DNA from: an uncultured Pelagibacteraceae bacterium
GTDB lineage: Bacteria > Pseudomonadota > Alphaproteobacteria > Pelagibacterales > Pelagibacteraceae
Length of the DNA stretch: 60,772 nt
Assembly: GCA_902545945.1 (NCBI GenBank)
Contig: CACCID010000005.1
Coordinates: 16,001-76,772, forward strand
Reading direction: 5' to 3'
The first letter of the stretch is position 1, and the number at the start of each line of letters is the position of its first letter. The translations under genes and the position numbers were made by a program. Below the pieces are notes generated by a model. It was not told the DNA's origin, did not search any database, and was given only the letters and a program-made list of their open reading frames with translations. Below are positions 35,152 through 44,208 of the stretch, in pieces.

Positions 35152-36600
35152 ATGACCAGTAACAAAACAGTTTTTTTCTTAATAGGCGTACTACTCATTG
35201 TGTTAGGGCTTTCAATGCTAGCTCCATATTCTATGCAAGTTATATATAATGAGAATAGCCACAGTTTTATCTCATCCTCTTTTGTAACAATTTTTATTGG
35301 TATTTTATGCATTTTAGCAAATCTTGAAAAAGATTTAAAATTAAACCTGAGACAAACTTTTTTATTCTCAACACTTGCTTGGGTAACCGTTGCGATTTTT
35401 GGAAGCCTTCCTTTTGTATTATCAAGTCAAATGTTCTCATTTAGTGATGCTTTTTTTGAAAGTATGTCGGGAATAACTACTACTGGAGCAACTATTATAT
35501 CTGACTTGGATAATAGTCCCAAAAGTATTTTATTATGGAGAGCTATCATGCAATGGTTAGGTGGAATTGGTATTGTAGTGATGGCTATTACAATTTTGCC
35601 TCTATTGCGAGTAGGAGGAATGCAACTTTTTAAAATGGAGGGTCCAGATAGTACTGAAAAAATTTTGCCAAGAACTATTGAGGTAGCAGCTATTATAATT
35701 TCAACTTATGTAATTCTTACTATGTTATGTGGTTTTTTTTATTGGTTATTTGGCATGTCAATCTTTGATAGTGTTAGTCATGCAATGACTACTATAGCCA
35801 CCGGTGGTTTCTCAACTCATAATGACTCAATTGGTTTTTTTAAAAGTTCAAATATAGAAATTGTTGCAAGTTTATTTATTATTTTAGGAAGCATACCATT
35901 TATCTCATATTTAAAATTTTCTCAGGGTAATAGAAAAATTTTTTTTCAAGACGTTCAAATAAAGGGACTCATTTATTTACTAATAATTGCAACGATTATA
36001 ATGTTTTTATACTTATTATTTATAAACTATGAAGGAAGTCTATTTGAAAAAATAAGAATTTCCTCTTTTAACGTAATTTCTATATTATCAGGTACAGGTT
36101 ATGTTACAGATGACTTTGGATTGTGGGGAAAATTTTCTTTAATTTTTTTCTTGTTTTTAATGTTTATTGGTGGATGTGCAGGATCAACTGCGTGTGGAAT
36201 TAAAATTTTTCGATTGCAAATGCTTTTAATTTTTTTGAAGAACCAGGTCAAAAAATTAATATATCCAAACAGTATTATCATAACTAAATATAACAATCAA
36301 AAAATTTCAGATGATTTTATTAGATCAGTAATTATTTTTATTTTTTCTTTTTTATTCATCTTTTTAATTATAGCAATGCTTCTTTCTGTAAGTGGTCTAG
36401 ATTTTGTTACCTCAATCTCCGGTGCTGCAAGTTCTATTTCTAATGTAGGACCAGGATTAGGTGAAATAATTGGACCTGATGGCAACTACCAAAGTTTACC
36501 AGATTTATCTAAATGGATTTTAGCAATTGGCATGTTGTTAGGAAGATTGGAATTATTTGCTGTACTAGTTTTGTTTTTTCCATCTTTTTGGAGAGATTAA
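35152..36600 (+). CDS. trkH: Trk/Ktr potassium transporter, TrkH family
   Basis: A 482-residue potassium channel-type transporter with four pore repeats. The filter-loop sequences are visible: SGITTTGATIISDLD, TTIATGGFSTHND, ILSGTGYVTDDF and ASSISNVGPGLGE, each centred on a glycine. Around eight to ten membrane helices surround them. It should need a TrkA-type gating subunit, which is not in this window. It leads a plus-strand operon with the AmpG-like gene (6 bp) and the NlpC/P60 gene. Promoter elements are moderate only. Confidence 0.94.
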   Translation: MTSNKTVFFLIGVLLIVLGLSMLAPYSMQVIYNENSHSFISSSFVTIFIGILCILANLEKDLKLNLRQTFLFSTLAWVTVAIFGSLPFVLSSQMFSFSDAFFESMSGITTTGATIISDLDNSPKSILLWRAIMQWLGGIGIVVMAITILPLLRVGGMQLFKMEGPDSTEKILPRTIEVAAIIISTYVILTMLCGFFYWLFGMSIFDSVSHAMTTIATGGFSTHNDSIGFFKSSNIEIVASLFIILGSIPFISYLKFSQGNRKIFFQDVQIKGLIYLLIIATIIMFLYLLFINYEGSLFEKIRISSFNVISILSGTGYVTDDFGLWGKFSLIFFLFLMFIGGCAGSTACGIKIFRLQMLLIFLKNQVKKLIYPNSIIITKYNNQKISDDFIRSVIIFIFSFLFIFLIIAMLLSVSGLDFVTSISGAASSISNVGPGLGEIIGPDGNYQSLPDLSKWILAIGMLLGRLELFAVLVLFFPSFWRD

Positions 36601-36606
36601 TTTTTT

Positions 36607-38064
36607 ATGAATATTTTTCTAAATATTAAATCTGTGAGAATGCTTTTATTAGGTTTCTCTTCTGGCCTACCTATTCTTCTTGTATTTTCAACATTATCTG
36701 TTTGGTTAGTTAAAGCTGGAGTAAGTAGAAGTACTATTACTATGTTTAGTTGGGCAGCTCTAGCGTACTCGTTTAAATTTATGTGGTCTCCAGTAATTGA
36801 TAATTTAAAAATACCAATTCAAAATTTTGGTCATAGAAAAAGTTGGTTATTAATCTCTCAATTATTAATAATTTTTAGTTTGATTTTTATATCTTTTACA
36901 GATCCTAGCAAAACACTCATTTTGACTGCAATCGGATCTGTCTTAATAGCTTTTTCAAGCGCTTCGCAAGACATAATTATTGATGCTTACAGAATAGAGT
37001 CGGCTCCTCAAAAAATGCAAGGAGCATTATCTTCCATGTATATTGCTGGTTATAGGGTTGCTATGTTAATAGCTGGGGCTGGTAGCTTGTACTTAGCTTC
37101 TTTCTTTGGAGTAGAAGTTTATGATGTGAATGTTTGGAAGAAAGTTTATTTAGTAATGGCTTCATTAATGTTAGTTGGGGTTTTTACTACTCTAAGCTCT
37201 CCAGAACCAAATATTAAAAGAAAAGTTTCTAATTTTAGTTTCCAGGATCAACTCAGATTTCTGATTTCATTTATTTTGGCGATAATAATCTTTGTTGCTA
37301 CTTACTCACTATTAAAGAGTCCATTTAATAATGAGGACCCATTAATAAATTTTCTTTACGCGTTAATAAGAATAAGTCTATGCTTTTTGGGCTCAGGGTT
37401 TATAATTTATTTTCTAATAAGTATAAATTTTATCAAAAAAAATTCTGCATCTATTGCTTACGTTGAACCCATTAAAAATTTTATTAATAGATATGGAAAA
37501 ACTGCAGTTTTAATACTGTTGCTAATTGGTTTATATAGAATAGCTGACATAGTAATGGGCGTAGTAGCCAATATTTTTTATTTAGATAGAGGTTATAATG
37601 TTAAAGAAATAGCTACTTACTCAAAATTTTTTGGAGTTTTTGCAACAATAGTTGGAGGAATAATTGGCGGTTATTCTGCAATCAAGGTTGGAACCTTAAA
37701 GGCATTATTTTTTGGAGCTTTAATCGCAGCCGCAAGTAATTTACTATTTGCTTGGTTAGCTATCTCAGATCCAAATATTAAAACTTTAATAATTGTCATC
37801 ACTGCTGACAATATTTCCAGCGGCTTTGCAGGTGCTGCGTTTGTGGTATATCTATCGGCATTGACATCTATAAAATTCACAGCAACTCAGTACGCGCTTT
37901 TTAGCTCTTTAATGCTGTTGTTACCAAAAGTACTAGCGGGATACTCGGGGGCAATAGTTGATCAATTAGGGTATGCAAATTTTTATATTTTTACAGCAAT
38001 CATTGGTATTCCTGTATTGTTATTAATTATTTGGATTGCTAAAATCGCCCCGGTAAAAGATTAG
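36607..38064 (+). CDS. ampG: AmpG-like MFS permease (muropeptide transport family)
   Basis: A 485-residue major-facilitator protein with about 12-14 hydrophobic helices. The early segment GFSSGLPILLVFSTLSVWL and SAFSSASQDIIIDAYRIE-type motif (FSSASQDIIIDAYRIESAP) are typical of AmpG, which carries anhydromuropeptides from periplasm to cytosol. The loop RSTITMFSWAALAYSFKFMWSP-like segment also fits. A cytosolic NlpC/P60 enzyme next door supports a role in peptidoglycan recycling. A general MFS role remains possible. Confidence 0.82.
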   Translation: MNIFLNIKSVRMLLLGFSSGLPILLVFSTLSVWLVKAGVSRSTITMFSWAALAYSFKFMWSPVIDNLKIPIQNFGHRKSWLLISQLLIIFSLIFISFTDPSKTLILTAIGSVLIAFSSASQDIIIDAYRIESAPQKMQGALSSMYIAGYRVAMLIAGAGSLYLASFFGVEVYDVNVWKKVYLVMASLMLVGVFTTLSSPEPNIKRKVSNFSFQDQLRFLISFILAIIIFVATYSLLKSPFNNEDPLINFLYALIRISLCFLGSGFIIYFLISINFIKKNSASIAYVEPIKNFINRYGKTAVLILLLIGLYRIADIVMGVVANIFYLDRGYNVKEIATYSKFFGVFATIVGGIIGGYSAIKVGTLKALFFGALIAAASNLLFAWLAISDPNIKTLIIVITADNISSGFAGAAFVVYLSALTSIKFTATQYALFSSLMLLLPKVLAGYSGAIVDQLGYANFYIFTAIIGIPVLLLIIWIAKIAPVKD

Positions 38065-38073
38065 TAAGCGCCA

Positions 38074-38814
38074 ATGACAAAATATTTCACGAATAATTTT
38101 CCAATTTTGAATCTTTATAAAAGAACTTCACTGAAGTCTGAAATTGTTACACAAATGATATTTGGAGACTCATTCTCAATATTTGGAAGAAAAAGAAATT
38201 GGCTGAAGATAAAAATTAAAGAAGATGGTTATAAAGGTTTTATTAAAAATAAAGACTTTCCTAATTTTTTAAAACCAACTCACAAAGTTAATATTCTAAA
38301 AGCAAAAGTATATAAATACTCTAATAAGAGAAATAAGTTGCATGAAATAACATTTGGTTCAAAAATAAAAGTATTAGAAAAAAAATCGAATTTTTTAAAG
38401 TTTTCAAAAGGATGGATTAATAAAAAAGATGTGAAACCTATTAATTATAGAGAAAAAAACCCTTTTAAAAATATAACATTCTTTAAGAATATAAAATATA
38501 AATGGGGAGGGAAATCTTTCAAAGGTATCGATTGCTCAGCTCTTATTCAAGTATTCTTAAACTTCAATAATAAGTTTTGTCCTAGAGATGCAAGAGACCA
38601 AGTAAGATTTTTTAAAAAAAATGTTAAATTAAAAAATATAAAAAAAAACGATATTATTTATTGGAAAGGTCATGTTGCTTTAGCCCTTTCAAAAAATAAG
38701 CTTATTCACGCGTACGGACCAATGAAAAAAACTGTTATCATGGGTATTAACCAAACAATCAAAAGAATAGAAAAAACTGCTAGATTAAAAGTGATTGGAA
38801 TTAAAAGGCTATAA
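38074..38814 (+). CDS. SH3b / NlpC-P60 (C40 family) cysteine peptidase, apparently cytosolic
   Basis: A 246-residue protein without a signal peptide. Residues about 5-62 and 68-118 look like two bacterial SH3 domains. The NlpC/P60 catalytic domain follows with [13 protein letters not shown] (Cys154), KGHVALAL (His200) and IHAYGP (His212). Relatives such as YkfC cut L-Ala-gamma-D-Glu bonds in cell-wall peptides inside the cell. The gene lies 9 bp downstream of the AmpG-like permease, which would bring in its substrate. Confidence 0.88.
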   Translation: MTKYFTNNFPILNLYKRTSLKSEIVTQMIFGDSFSIFGRKRNWLKIKIKEDGYKGFIKNKDFPNFLKPTHKVNILKAKVYKYSNKRNKLHEITFGSKIKVLEKKSNFLKFSKGWINKKDVKPINYREKNPFKNITFFKNIKYKWGGKSFKGIDCSALIQVFLNFNNKFCPRDARDQVRFFKKNVKLKNIKKNDIIYWKGHVALALSKNKLIHAYGPMKKTVIMGINQTIKRIEKTARLKVIGIKRL

Positions 38815-38822
38815 AAGGCAAA

Positions 38823-38856
38823 GGCAGCTTCAGTCTCCCTCCACTGCCCTTAGACT
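38823..38856. other. Possible pseudoknot RNA or terminator between the NlpC/P60 gene and tRNA-Ser
   Basis: Two interleaved inverted repeats are visible: GGCAG (38823-38827) with CTGCC (38844-38848), and AGTCT (38832-38836) with AGACT (38852-38856). Their order 1-2-1'-2' is that of an H-type pseudoknot. On the minus strand the first hairpin is followed by TTTGCCTTTT, so it might instead end the tRNA-Ser transcript. The stretch is more G+C-rich than neighbouring intergenic DNA. No long reading frame is present. Confidence 0.4.
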
Positions 38857-38916
38857 AAAATTAAATGATTCGTTCTTGAAATTTAAGACTCTTATAAGTT
38901 GTGTGTGGATAATTTG

Positions 38917-39006
38917 TGGCGGAGAGAGAGGGATTCGAACCCTCGAAACGGTTTCCCGTTTACACGCTTTCCAAGCGTGCGCCTTAAACCACTCGGCCAC
39001 CTCTCC
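38917..39006 (-). tRNA. tRNA-Ser (GGA)
   Basis: A 90-nt cloverleaf with encoded CCA on the minus strand. The acceptor is GGAGAGG/TCTCTCC (one G-T pair), the anticodon stem-loop CACGC-TTGGAAA-GCGTG gives anticodon GGA, and the T-loop is canonical (TTCGAAT). The long variable arm AAACGG-GAAA-CCGTTT is typical of serine tRNAs. The downstream DNA holds a structured element (38823-38856). Confidence 0.97.
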
Positions 39007-39024
39007 AATACTAAAATCTTTTAT

Positions 39025-39046
39025 TTTATAGCATATGAGCTATAAA
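39025..39046. promoter_or_regulatory. Perfect 8-bp inverted repeat between tRNA-Ser and the glycosyltransferase
   Basis: TTTATAGC (39025-39032) and GCTATAAA (39039-39046) flank a 6-nt spacer. On the minus strand the element overlaps a plausible -10 (TATAAA) of tRNA-Ser. On the plus strand it ends 5 bp before the glycosyltransferase start. It may be an operator or a weak hairpin. Confidence 0.35.
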
Positions 39047-39051
39047 AAAGA

Positions 39052-40092
39052 ATGGACAGTTTAGTTGTACTAAATAACGAAAAAATCTCAAAAAAAAATA
39101 ATAAATTTTATTGTAGAAATTTTAACTTTAAAATTCTCCCTGAAGGTTTAAATAAATTCTTTAATGTTCAATATATAGCTAGAAAATCTAAAACAGACGA
39201 ACACCATGAGCTAAATTTACAAAATATTAGAATAGCTTCAAATATATTTCAGTTTATTTATTACGTATTATCTACCTTTAAAAATAAAAATACAAAATAT
39301 TATATTATTACAATCACTCCTTACACTTTTTTAGCTTTTTTATTCTTAGCCTTGTTTAGAAAAAAAATATTTGTTTATCTTATTAGTAGTGGTTATGAGG
39401 AATGGAAATATATTTTAGGTTCTTGGTCGGTTTGGATTTATCATATTATGTATTCTATTGTTACCTCAAAAGCTACGGTTATTGCTTTACATGAAAGGCT
39501 TTATAAAAAAGACGATGGTCATGTAATCGAATCATCAACACTTAATCAAGAATGGCTCCAAAATTTAAAAAAACCAAATTTAAGTAAAGTAAAATTTTTG
39601 AATGTCTCAAGAGTCAATCCTGAAAAAGGAATTTTTGAATTTCTTGAAATGTTTAAAAAATTAGAAATAGACTCTGAAATTTCAATTGTTGGTAGAATTA
39701 AAAACTTTTCTTTACAAGATAGATTTCAGTCTATTATTAAAGATCACCCAAATATAATATTTCCTGGATACATTTCAGATAGAAAAGCATTAATAGATGC
39801 GTACGATAATCATAATATTTTAATTCTACCTTCATATACGGAAGGGCAGCCTTACGTTGTAGACGAGGCGTTAGCTAGAAGACGTCCCGTGCTTATATTT
39901 CAAGATATAAAACATATTATCAAAGGAAGAAAAGGAATTTTCGTCTCTGAAAGAAATATAAACGATCTTACAAAAACAATTAAATTTATTATAAATAATT
40001 ATTATGACATTCAAGAAGAAATAGAACAAAACAAATTTCCACTAGAAGAAGATATGTTTAAACAAATTGCTGGTATAATAAATAATCATTAA
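39052..40092 (+). CDS. Family 4 (GT-B) glycosyltransferase
   Basis: A 346-residue GT-B enzyme with no signal peptide. The C-terminal half holds VKFLNVSRVNPEKGIFEF (about 182-199), the nucleotide-binding FPGYISDRKALIDAYDN and the donor motif LPSYTEGQPYVVDEALARR, with the ExxxxxxxE pattern. The N-terminal half has a hydrophobic stretch (TPYTFLAFLFLALFRKKIFV) that may touch the membrane. It probably adds a sugar to a surface glycan. Its 3' end overlaps the convergent epimerase gene by 4 bp. The 5' neighbour is tRNA-Ser. Confidence 0.9.
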   Translation: MDSLVVLNNEKISKKNNKFYCRNFNFKILPEGLNKFFNVQYIARKSKTDEHHELNLQNIRIASNIFQFIYYVLSTFKNKNTKYYIITITPYTFLAFLFLALFRKKIFVYLISSGYEEWKYILGSWSVWIYHIMYSIVTSKATVIALHERLYKKDDGHVIESSTLNQEWLQNLKKPNLSKVKFLNVSRVNPEKGIFEFLEMFKKLEIDSEISIVGRIKNFSLQDRFQSIIKDHPNIIFPGYISDRKALIDAYDNHNILILPSYTEGQPYVVDEALARRRPVLIFQDIKHIIKGRKGIFVSERNINDLTKTIKFIINNYYDIQEEIEQNKFPLEEDMFKQIAGIINNH

Positions 40093-40997
40093 CCACGCAA
40101 TAATTTTCTTATTCCTTCTTCAATTGAAATCTTAGGCTTCCAATTTATTTCTTTTTTAACTTTTGAAATGTTAGCTAGAGAATTCTTCGGCTCACCTGGT
40201 CTGATAGGAATAAATTTTTTTTTTCCACCAAATATTTTAGCGATAAGGTTGATTGAGATTCTTTTTCCTGATCCTAAATTATAAATTTTATTAACAGATT
40301 TGCTTTTAATTGCTTTTGCAAATGCATTAGATAGATCATAAACATGAATAAAATCTCTTGTTTGCTTTCCATCACCAACAATAGTAAGTGGTTTTTTATT
40401 TTTTTTTTGAGTTAAAAAATTTCCAATAACAGCACTATATTGTCCTGAAGTGTTTAACCTGGGTCCATAAACATTAAAAAATCTAAAAGATATATTTGGC
40501 ATCCTAAATTGTGATGCATAGTTCATGACTAATTCTTCACCTATAAATTTTGTTAATGCATAAGGGTGCTTCAAATCAATTCTATCTTTTTCTGAAGTTG
40601 GAAATTTTTTTGGTGCTCCGTAGCAACTTGAAGAAGCGGCATAAATGAATTTTTTTATTTTTACCTTTCTCGATGCCTCCAATACGTTAAGCGTGCCAAT
40701 AACATTATTAATAAAGTATTTTTTTGGGTTTTTAATACTTGGAATAATTTCGGCAAGTCCGGCTAGATGGAAAACATAATCAATTCCTTTAAAATATTTA
40801 TCTAAGTTTTTATTTTGAGAAATATCAATTTTTATAATTTTTAGATCTTTTTTTTTGTGATGAGAGAGATTAGACTTTTTCCCAGAAACAAAATTATCTA
40901 AAATGATTACTTTGTGACCAATTCTGACCAAATGATCGGTTAAATTGCTTCCAACAAAACCGGCTCCACCTGTGATGATTGATTTTGGGATCTTCAT
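40089..40997 (-). CDS. NAD-dependent nucleotide-sugar epimerase/dehydratase (GalE-like SDR)
   Basis: A 302-residue extended SDR. It has the NAD-binding motif GGAGFVGSNL (9-18), VFHLAGLA, the serine block YAASSSCYG, and the catalytic YALTKFIGE (YxxxK). FRFFNVYGPR and GDGKQTRDFIHVYDL are also typical. It resembles UDP-glucose/UDP-glucuronate 4-epimerases; the exact sugar is not predictable. The nucleotide-sugar dehydrogenase 30 bp upstream on the same strand may supply its substrate, such as a UDP-uronic acid. Confidence 0.9.
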   Translation of the reverse strand: MKIPKSIITGGAGFVGSNLTDHLVRIGHKVIILDNFVSGKKSNLSHHKKKDLKIIKIDISQNKNLDKYFKGIDYVFHLAGLAEIIPSIKNPKKYFINNVIGTLNVLEASRKVKIKKFIYAASSSCYGAPKKFPTSEKDRIDLKHPYALTKFIGEELVMNYASQFRMPNISFRFFNVYGPRLNTSGQYSAVIGNFLTQKKNKKPLTIVGDGKQTRDFIHVYDLSNAFAKAIKSKSVNKIYNLGSGKRISINLIAKIFGGKKKFIPIRPGEPKNSLANISKVKKEINWKPKISIEEGIRKLLRG

Positions 40998-41027
40998 TTT
41001 AATAGTATAATTCTTATAATTTTTTTT

Positions 41028-42341
41028 TTATATCCATCCTCGATTCCCAGATAAATAATAGTTATTCTTTAAGTTATATTTTTTCCATGCACCGTCATGA
41101 TCGATGATGAGCTTACATTTTTTGAGATATTTTTCTAAAATTTTTTTTTGTATCTTAAACTGTTTATGATCAACTGTAACTATCAAACAGTCAAATTTTT
41201 TAAGATCTTTGGGAAAATTAAATGTTTTTACTTTGACAGCCTTATATATTTCTTTTTTTGTAAAGTATGGATCAAATAATCGTACCTTAAGTTTTTTCTT
41301 TAAAAGTGATTTGACTAAAGGTATCACTTTTGAAAGTACACTAACTTTCAAATCACCTTTATAAGATAAACCTAAAATACCTATTTGTTTTAATCCTTTT
41401 CTAGCAATCGAATTTGAAATAGATTTGCTCATGCTATCGTCTGTTTTTATAGTTTCACGAAGCAAAGAGAGTTTGTTTACATTTTTGACTTGAGATAAAA
41501 TATATCTACTAGATAAAGGTATACAGTAGCCTCCTGCACCGATCCCTGGATGAAAAGTTTCAAGATTCCATTTTGTACCAACTAATTTAAGAACCTCTCT
41601 TATATTGTCTTTAGGGAAAGCTAGGGAGAGCTGGTTAGCAAGAGTGATATCCATATGTCTATAGGCATTCTCAACGCTTTTAACCATTTCAGAAACTTTG
41701 TAGGAGCTGGCTACATGAAGTTTTTTACATACAATTGATAAAACATCTTTAGTAACTTTCGTAGATCTGACATCAGTTGATCCATAAACACGATCCAAAT
41801 TTTCAAGATTCTTTCCACCTTCTATAAACCAATCTCTTCTTGGTGCTATTGATAATAAAATATTTTTACCGACTACTAAATTTCTTTTATTTAAAAAGGG
41901 AATTATTTTTTTATCTGAAACTTTAGGGGCAAGCGTAGACTCAACGATTACTAATGGTGGATTTTTATTATTTTTATTTATTTTTGATATATTACTGAGG
42001 ACATCTAATAATGGTTTGTAGTATGGTTTACCATCTTTCTCTGTGGGTATAGCTATAAAGTGCACTAAAAAATCTTTAGTTATTAAATCTTTATAATTAT
42101 TTGTAGCTCTTAAATAGTTTTGTTTAACCAATCCTTTTATATCAAAGCCAAACCAATTTTTTAAATCTGAAAGTGGTAAAACTCCTGAATTTATTTTTTT
42201 TATTTTTTCTTTGCTTATATCATATCCAACACATTTAATCTTTCTCTTAGAAAAATATACCATGGTCGATAATCCTATGTAACCAGTTCCCCATACAGCT
42301 ATTTTAAATTTTTTTGATTTTAGAAGTTTTTTATAATTCAT
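41028..42341 (-). CDS. Divergent nucleotide-sugar (UDP-glucose/ManNAc-type) 6-dehydrogenase
   Basis: A 437-residue UDP-sugar dehydrogenase-fold protein. The NAD motif is VWGTGYIGLS (16-25), followed by VIVESTLAPKVSD, the helix SEMVKSVENAYRHMDI (Glu218, Lys221, Asn225) and GIGAGGYCIPLSSRY with Cys273 as likely nucleophile. The usual motif would be GxGGHCIPxDP; here His is Tyr and the DP is replaced by SS. The SPERxxxG loop is also changed, to APRRDWFIEGG. It belongs to a divergent branch, and the substrate is uncertain. It is upstream of the epimerase in the same direction. Confidence 0.86.
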   Translation of the reverse strand: MNYKKLLKSKKFKIAVWGTGYIGLSTMVYFSKRKIKCVGYDISKEKIKKINSGVLPLSDLKNWFGFDIKGLVKQNYLRATNNYKDLITKDFLVHFIAIPTEKDGKPYYKPLLDVLSNISKINKNNKNPPLVIVESTLAPKVSDKKIIPFLNKRNLVVGKNILLSIAPRRDWFIEGGKNLENLDRVYGSTDVRSTKVTKDVLSIVCKKLHVASSYKVSEMVKSVENAYRHMDITLANQLSLAFPKDNIREVLKLVGTKWNLETFHPGIGAGGYCIPLSSRYILSQVKNVNKLSLLRETIKTDDSMSKSISNSIARKGLKQIGILGLSYKGDLKVSVLSKVIPLVKSLLKKKLKVRLFDPYFTKKEIYKAVKVKTFNFPKDLKKFDCLIVTVDHKQFKIQKKILEKYLKKCKLIIDHDGAWKKYNLKNNYYLSGNRGWI

Positions 42342-42396
42342 TTTAATAGTAAATTAGATCGTTGAAAATATACATATTTTTTTAAATGATAAAGCT

Positions 42397-44208
42397 TTAA
42401 TTGCTATCCTTATTGATTTTCAAAACACCAATAAATGCCTCTTGTGGTATTTCTACTTTTCCAAATTGTTTTGATCTTGCTTTACCTTTTTTTTGTTTTT
42501 CTAATAATTTCCTTTTTCGATCAGTCGCACCTCCCCCATGAATTTTAGTTAAAACATCTTTTTTAAATCCTTTGATCGACTCCCTGGCAACTATTTTACC
42601 GCCTATTGCAGCTTGAACAGGTATCATAAAATTATGTCTTGGTATCAAATCTTTAAGTTTTTCACAAACTTGACGTCCAGTAGTTTGAGCAAAATCTTTA
42701 TGGATAATCATGGCTAAAGCATCAACTGGTTCTGAATTTACAAGAATTCCAAGCTTAACAAGATCTCCCTCTCTGTAACCAGAAATCTCATAATCGAAGC
42801 TTGCATAACCGCTTGAGATAGACTTTAATTTATCATTAAAATCAAAGACAACTTCATTTAATGGTAAATCGTAAGATAGGACCGCTCTTTTACCTGAGTA
42901 GCTTAAATTTGTTTGAATGCCTCTTTTGTCCTGACAAATTTTTATAATTGATCCTAAATATTCGTCCGGAGTGATAATTGTAGACTTAATCCATGGTTCT
43001 TCTATTTTTTCAATTTGGGATGGATCGGGCATATTCGATGGATTTTGTAAGTCTAAAACTTCTCCTTTAGTTTTATGAACTTTGTAAATTACTCCGGGAG
43101 TAGTAGTGATAAGATTAACGTCAAATTCTCTCTCAAGTCTTTCAGTAATAATTTCTAAATGTAGCAAACCTAAAAAACCACATCTAAAACCAAGTCCTAA
43201 AGCACTTGAAGACTCTGGTTCATAAGAAAAACTTGCATCGTTAAGTTTTAATTTTGCTAAACCATCTTTTAGTTTTTGATATTCTGAGCTATCAACAGGA
43301 AAAAGCCCACAAAATACTACTGGTTTACTTGGTTTAAAGCCAGGAAGAGGCTTATCAATAGGGGCGCTAGCATCACAAATGGTATCTCCAACTTTTGTTT
43401 CTGATAAAGATTTAATACCTGTTATTATGAATCCAATCTCTCCAGAGCTTAATTCTTCTACATCATTTGGTTTAGGTGTGAAAACACCTACTTTTTCAAT
43501 TGTATATTCCTGATTATTAGACATTAATTTTACTTTCATATTTTTTTTTAATTTTCCATTGATGACTCTGACAAGAATTACTACGCCTAGATAACTGTCA
43601 TACCAACTATCAACTAATAAACATTTTAATTTTTCATCAATTATTCCTTTTGGAGCAGGCAGTTTATTAATAATTGTCTCAAGGATTTCTTCTATTCCTT
43701 CTCCTGTTTTTCCAGAACAAGAAATAGCATTTGATGTTTCAATTCCTACAACATCCTCGATTTCCTTTTTAGTTTTTTCAATATCTGAAGCGGGTAAATC
43801 TATTTTATTTAAAATTGGTATAACTTCATGATTAATTTCTAAAGCTTGATAAACATTTGCTAAAGTTTGAGCCTCTACCCCTTGAGTGCTGTCAACAATC
43901 AAAAGAGATCCTTCACATGCCGATAAAGAACGACTTACTTCATACCCAAAATCTACGTGACCAGGTGTATCTATAATATTTAGAATATATTTTTTCCCAT
44001 CTTTTGCTGTATAGTTCAGTTTTACTGTTTGAGCTTTGATAGTAATTCCTCTTTCTCTTTCAATATCCATTGAGTCTAGAACTTGTTGTTTCATTTCTCG
44101 ATCGGTAAGGCCTCCACATTTGTGTATAATACGATCAGCAATCGTCGATTTACCATGATCAATATGCGCAATTATAGAAAAATTACGTATTCTTTTTATA
44201 TCTGACAT
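42397..44208 (-). CDS. lepA: Elongation factor 4 (LepA)
   Basis: A 603-residue translational GTPase. G1 is AHIDHGKST (14-22), G3 is [13 protein letters not shown], and G4 is NKIDLPASD. The LepA-specific C-terminal domain begins near 480 and ends with [20 protein letters not shown] and [10 protein letters not shown]. It resolves stalled or mis-translocated ribosomes. Its start overlaps the pheT stop (TAATG), attaching it to the thrS-to-pheT translation operon. Length is standard. Confidence 0.98.
   Translation of the reverse strand: MSDIKRIRNFSIIAHIDHGKSTIADRIIHKCGGLTDREMKQQVLDSMDIERERGITIKAQTVKLNYTAKDGKKYILNIIDTPGHVDFGYEVSRSLSACEGSLLIVDSTQGVEAQTLANVYQALEINHEVIPILNKIDLPASDIEKTKKEIEDVVGIETSNAISCSGKTGEGIEEILETIINKLPAPKGIIDEKLKCLLVDSWYDSYLGVVILVRVINGKLKKNMKVKLMSNNQEYTIEKVGVFTPKPNDVEELSSGEIGFIITGIKSLSETKVGDTICDASAPIDKPLPGFKPSKPVVFCGLFPVDSSEYQKLKDGLAKLKLNDASFSYEPESSSALGLGFRCGFLGLLHLEIITERLEREFDVNLITTTPGVIYKVHKTKGEVLDLQNPSNMPDPSQIEKIEEPWIKSTIITPDEYLGSIIKICQDKRGIQTNLSYSGKRAVLSYDLPLNEVVFDFNDKLKSISSGYASFDYEISGYREGDLVKLGILVNSEPVDALAMIIHKDFAQTTGRQVCEKLKDLIPRHNFMIPVQAAIGGKIVARESIKGFKKDVLTKIHGGGATDRKRKLLEKQKKGKARSKQFGKVEIPQEAFIGVLKINKDSN

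Noticed and set aside
38795-39031. Open frame of 78 codons on the plus strand including [17 protein letters not shown]
   Set aside because: It is the antisense of tRNA-Ser. This peptide is a well-known artefact of gene calling over serine tRNA genes.
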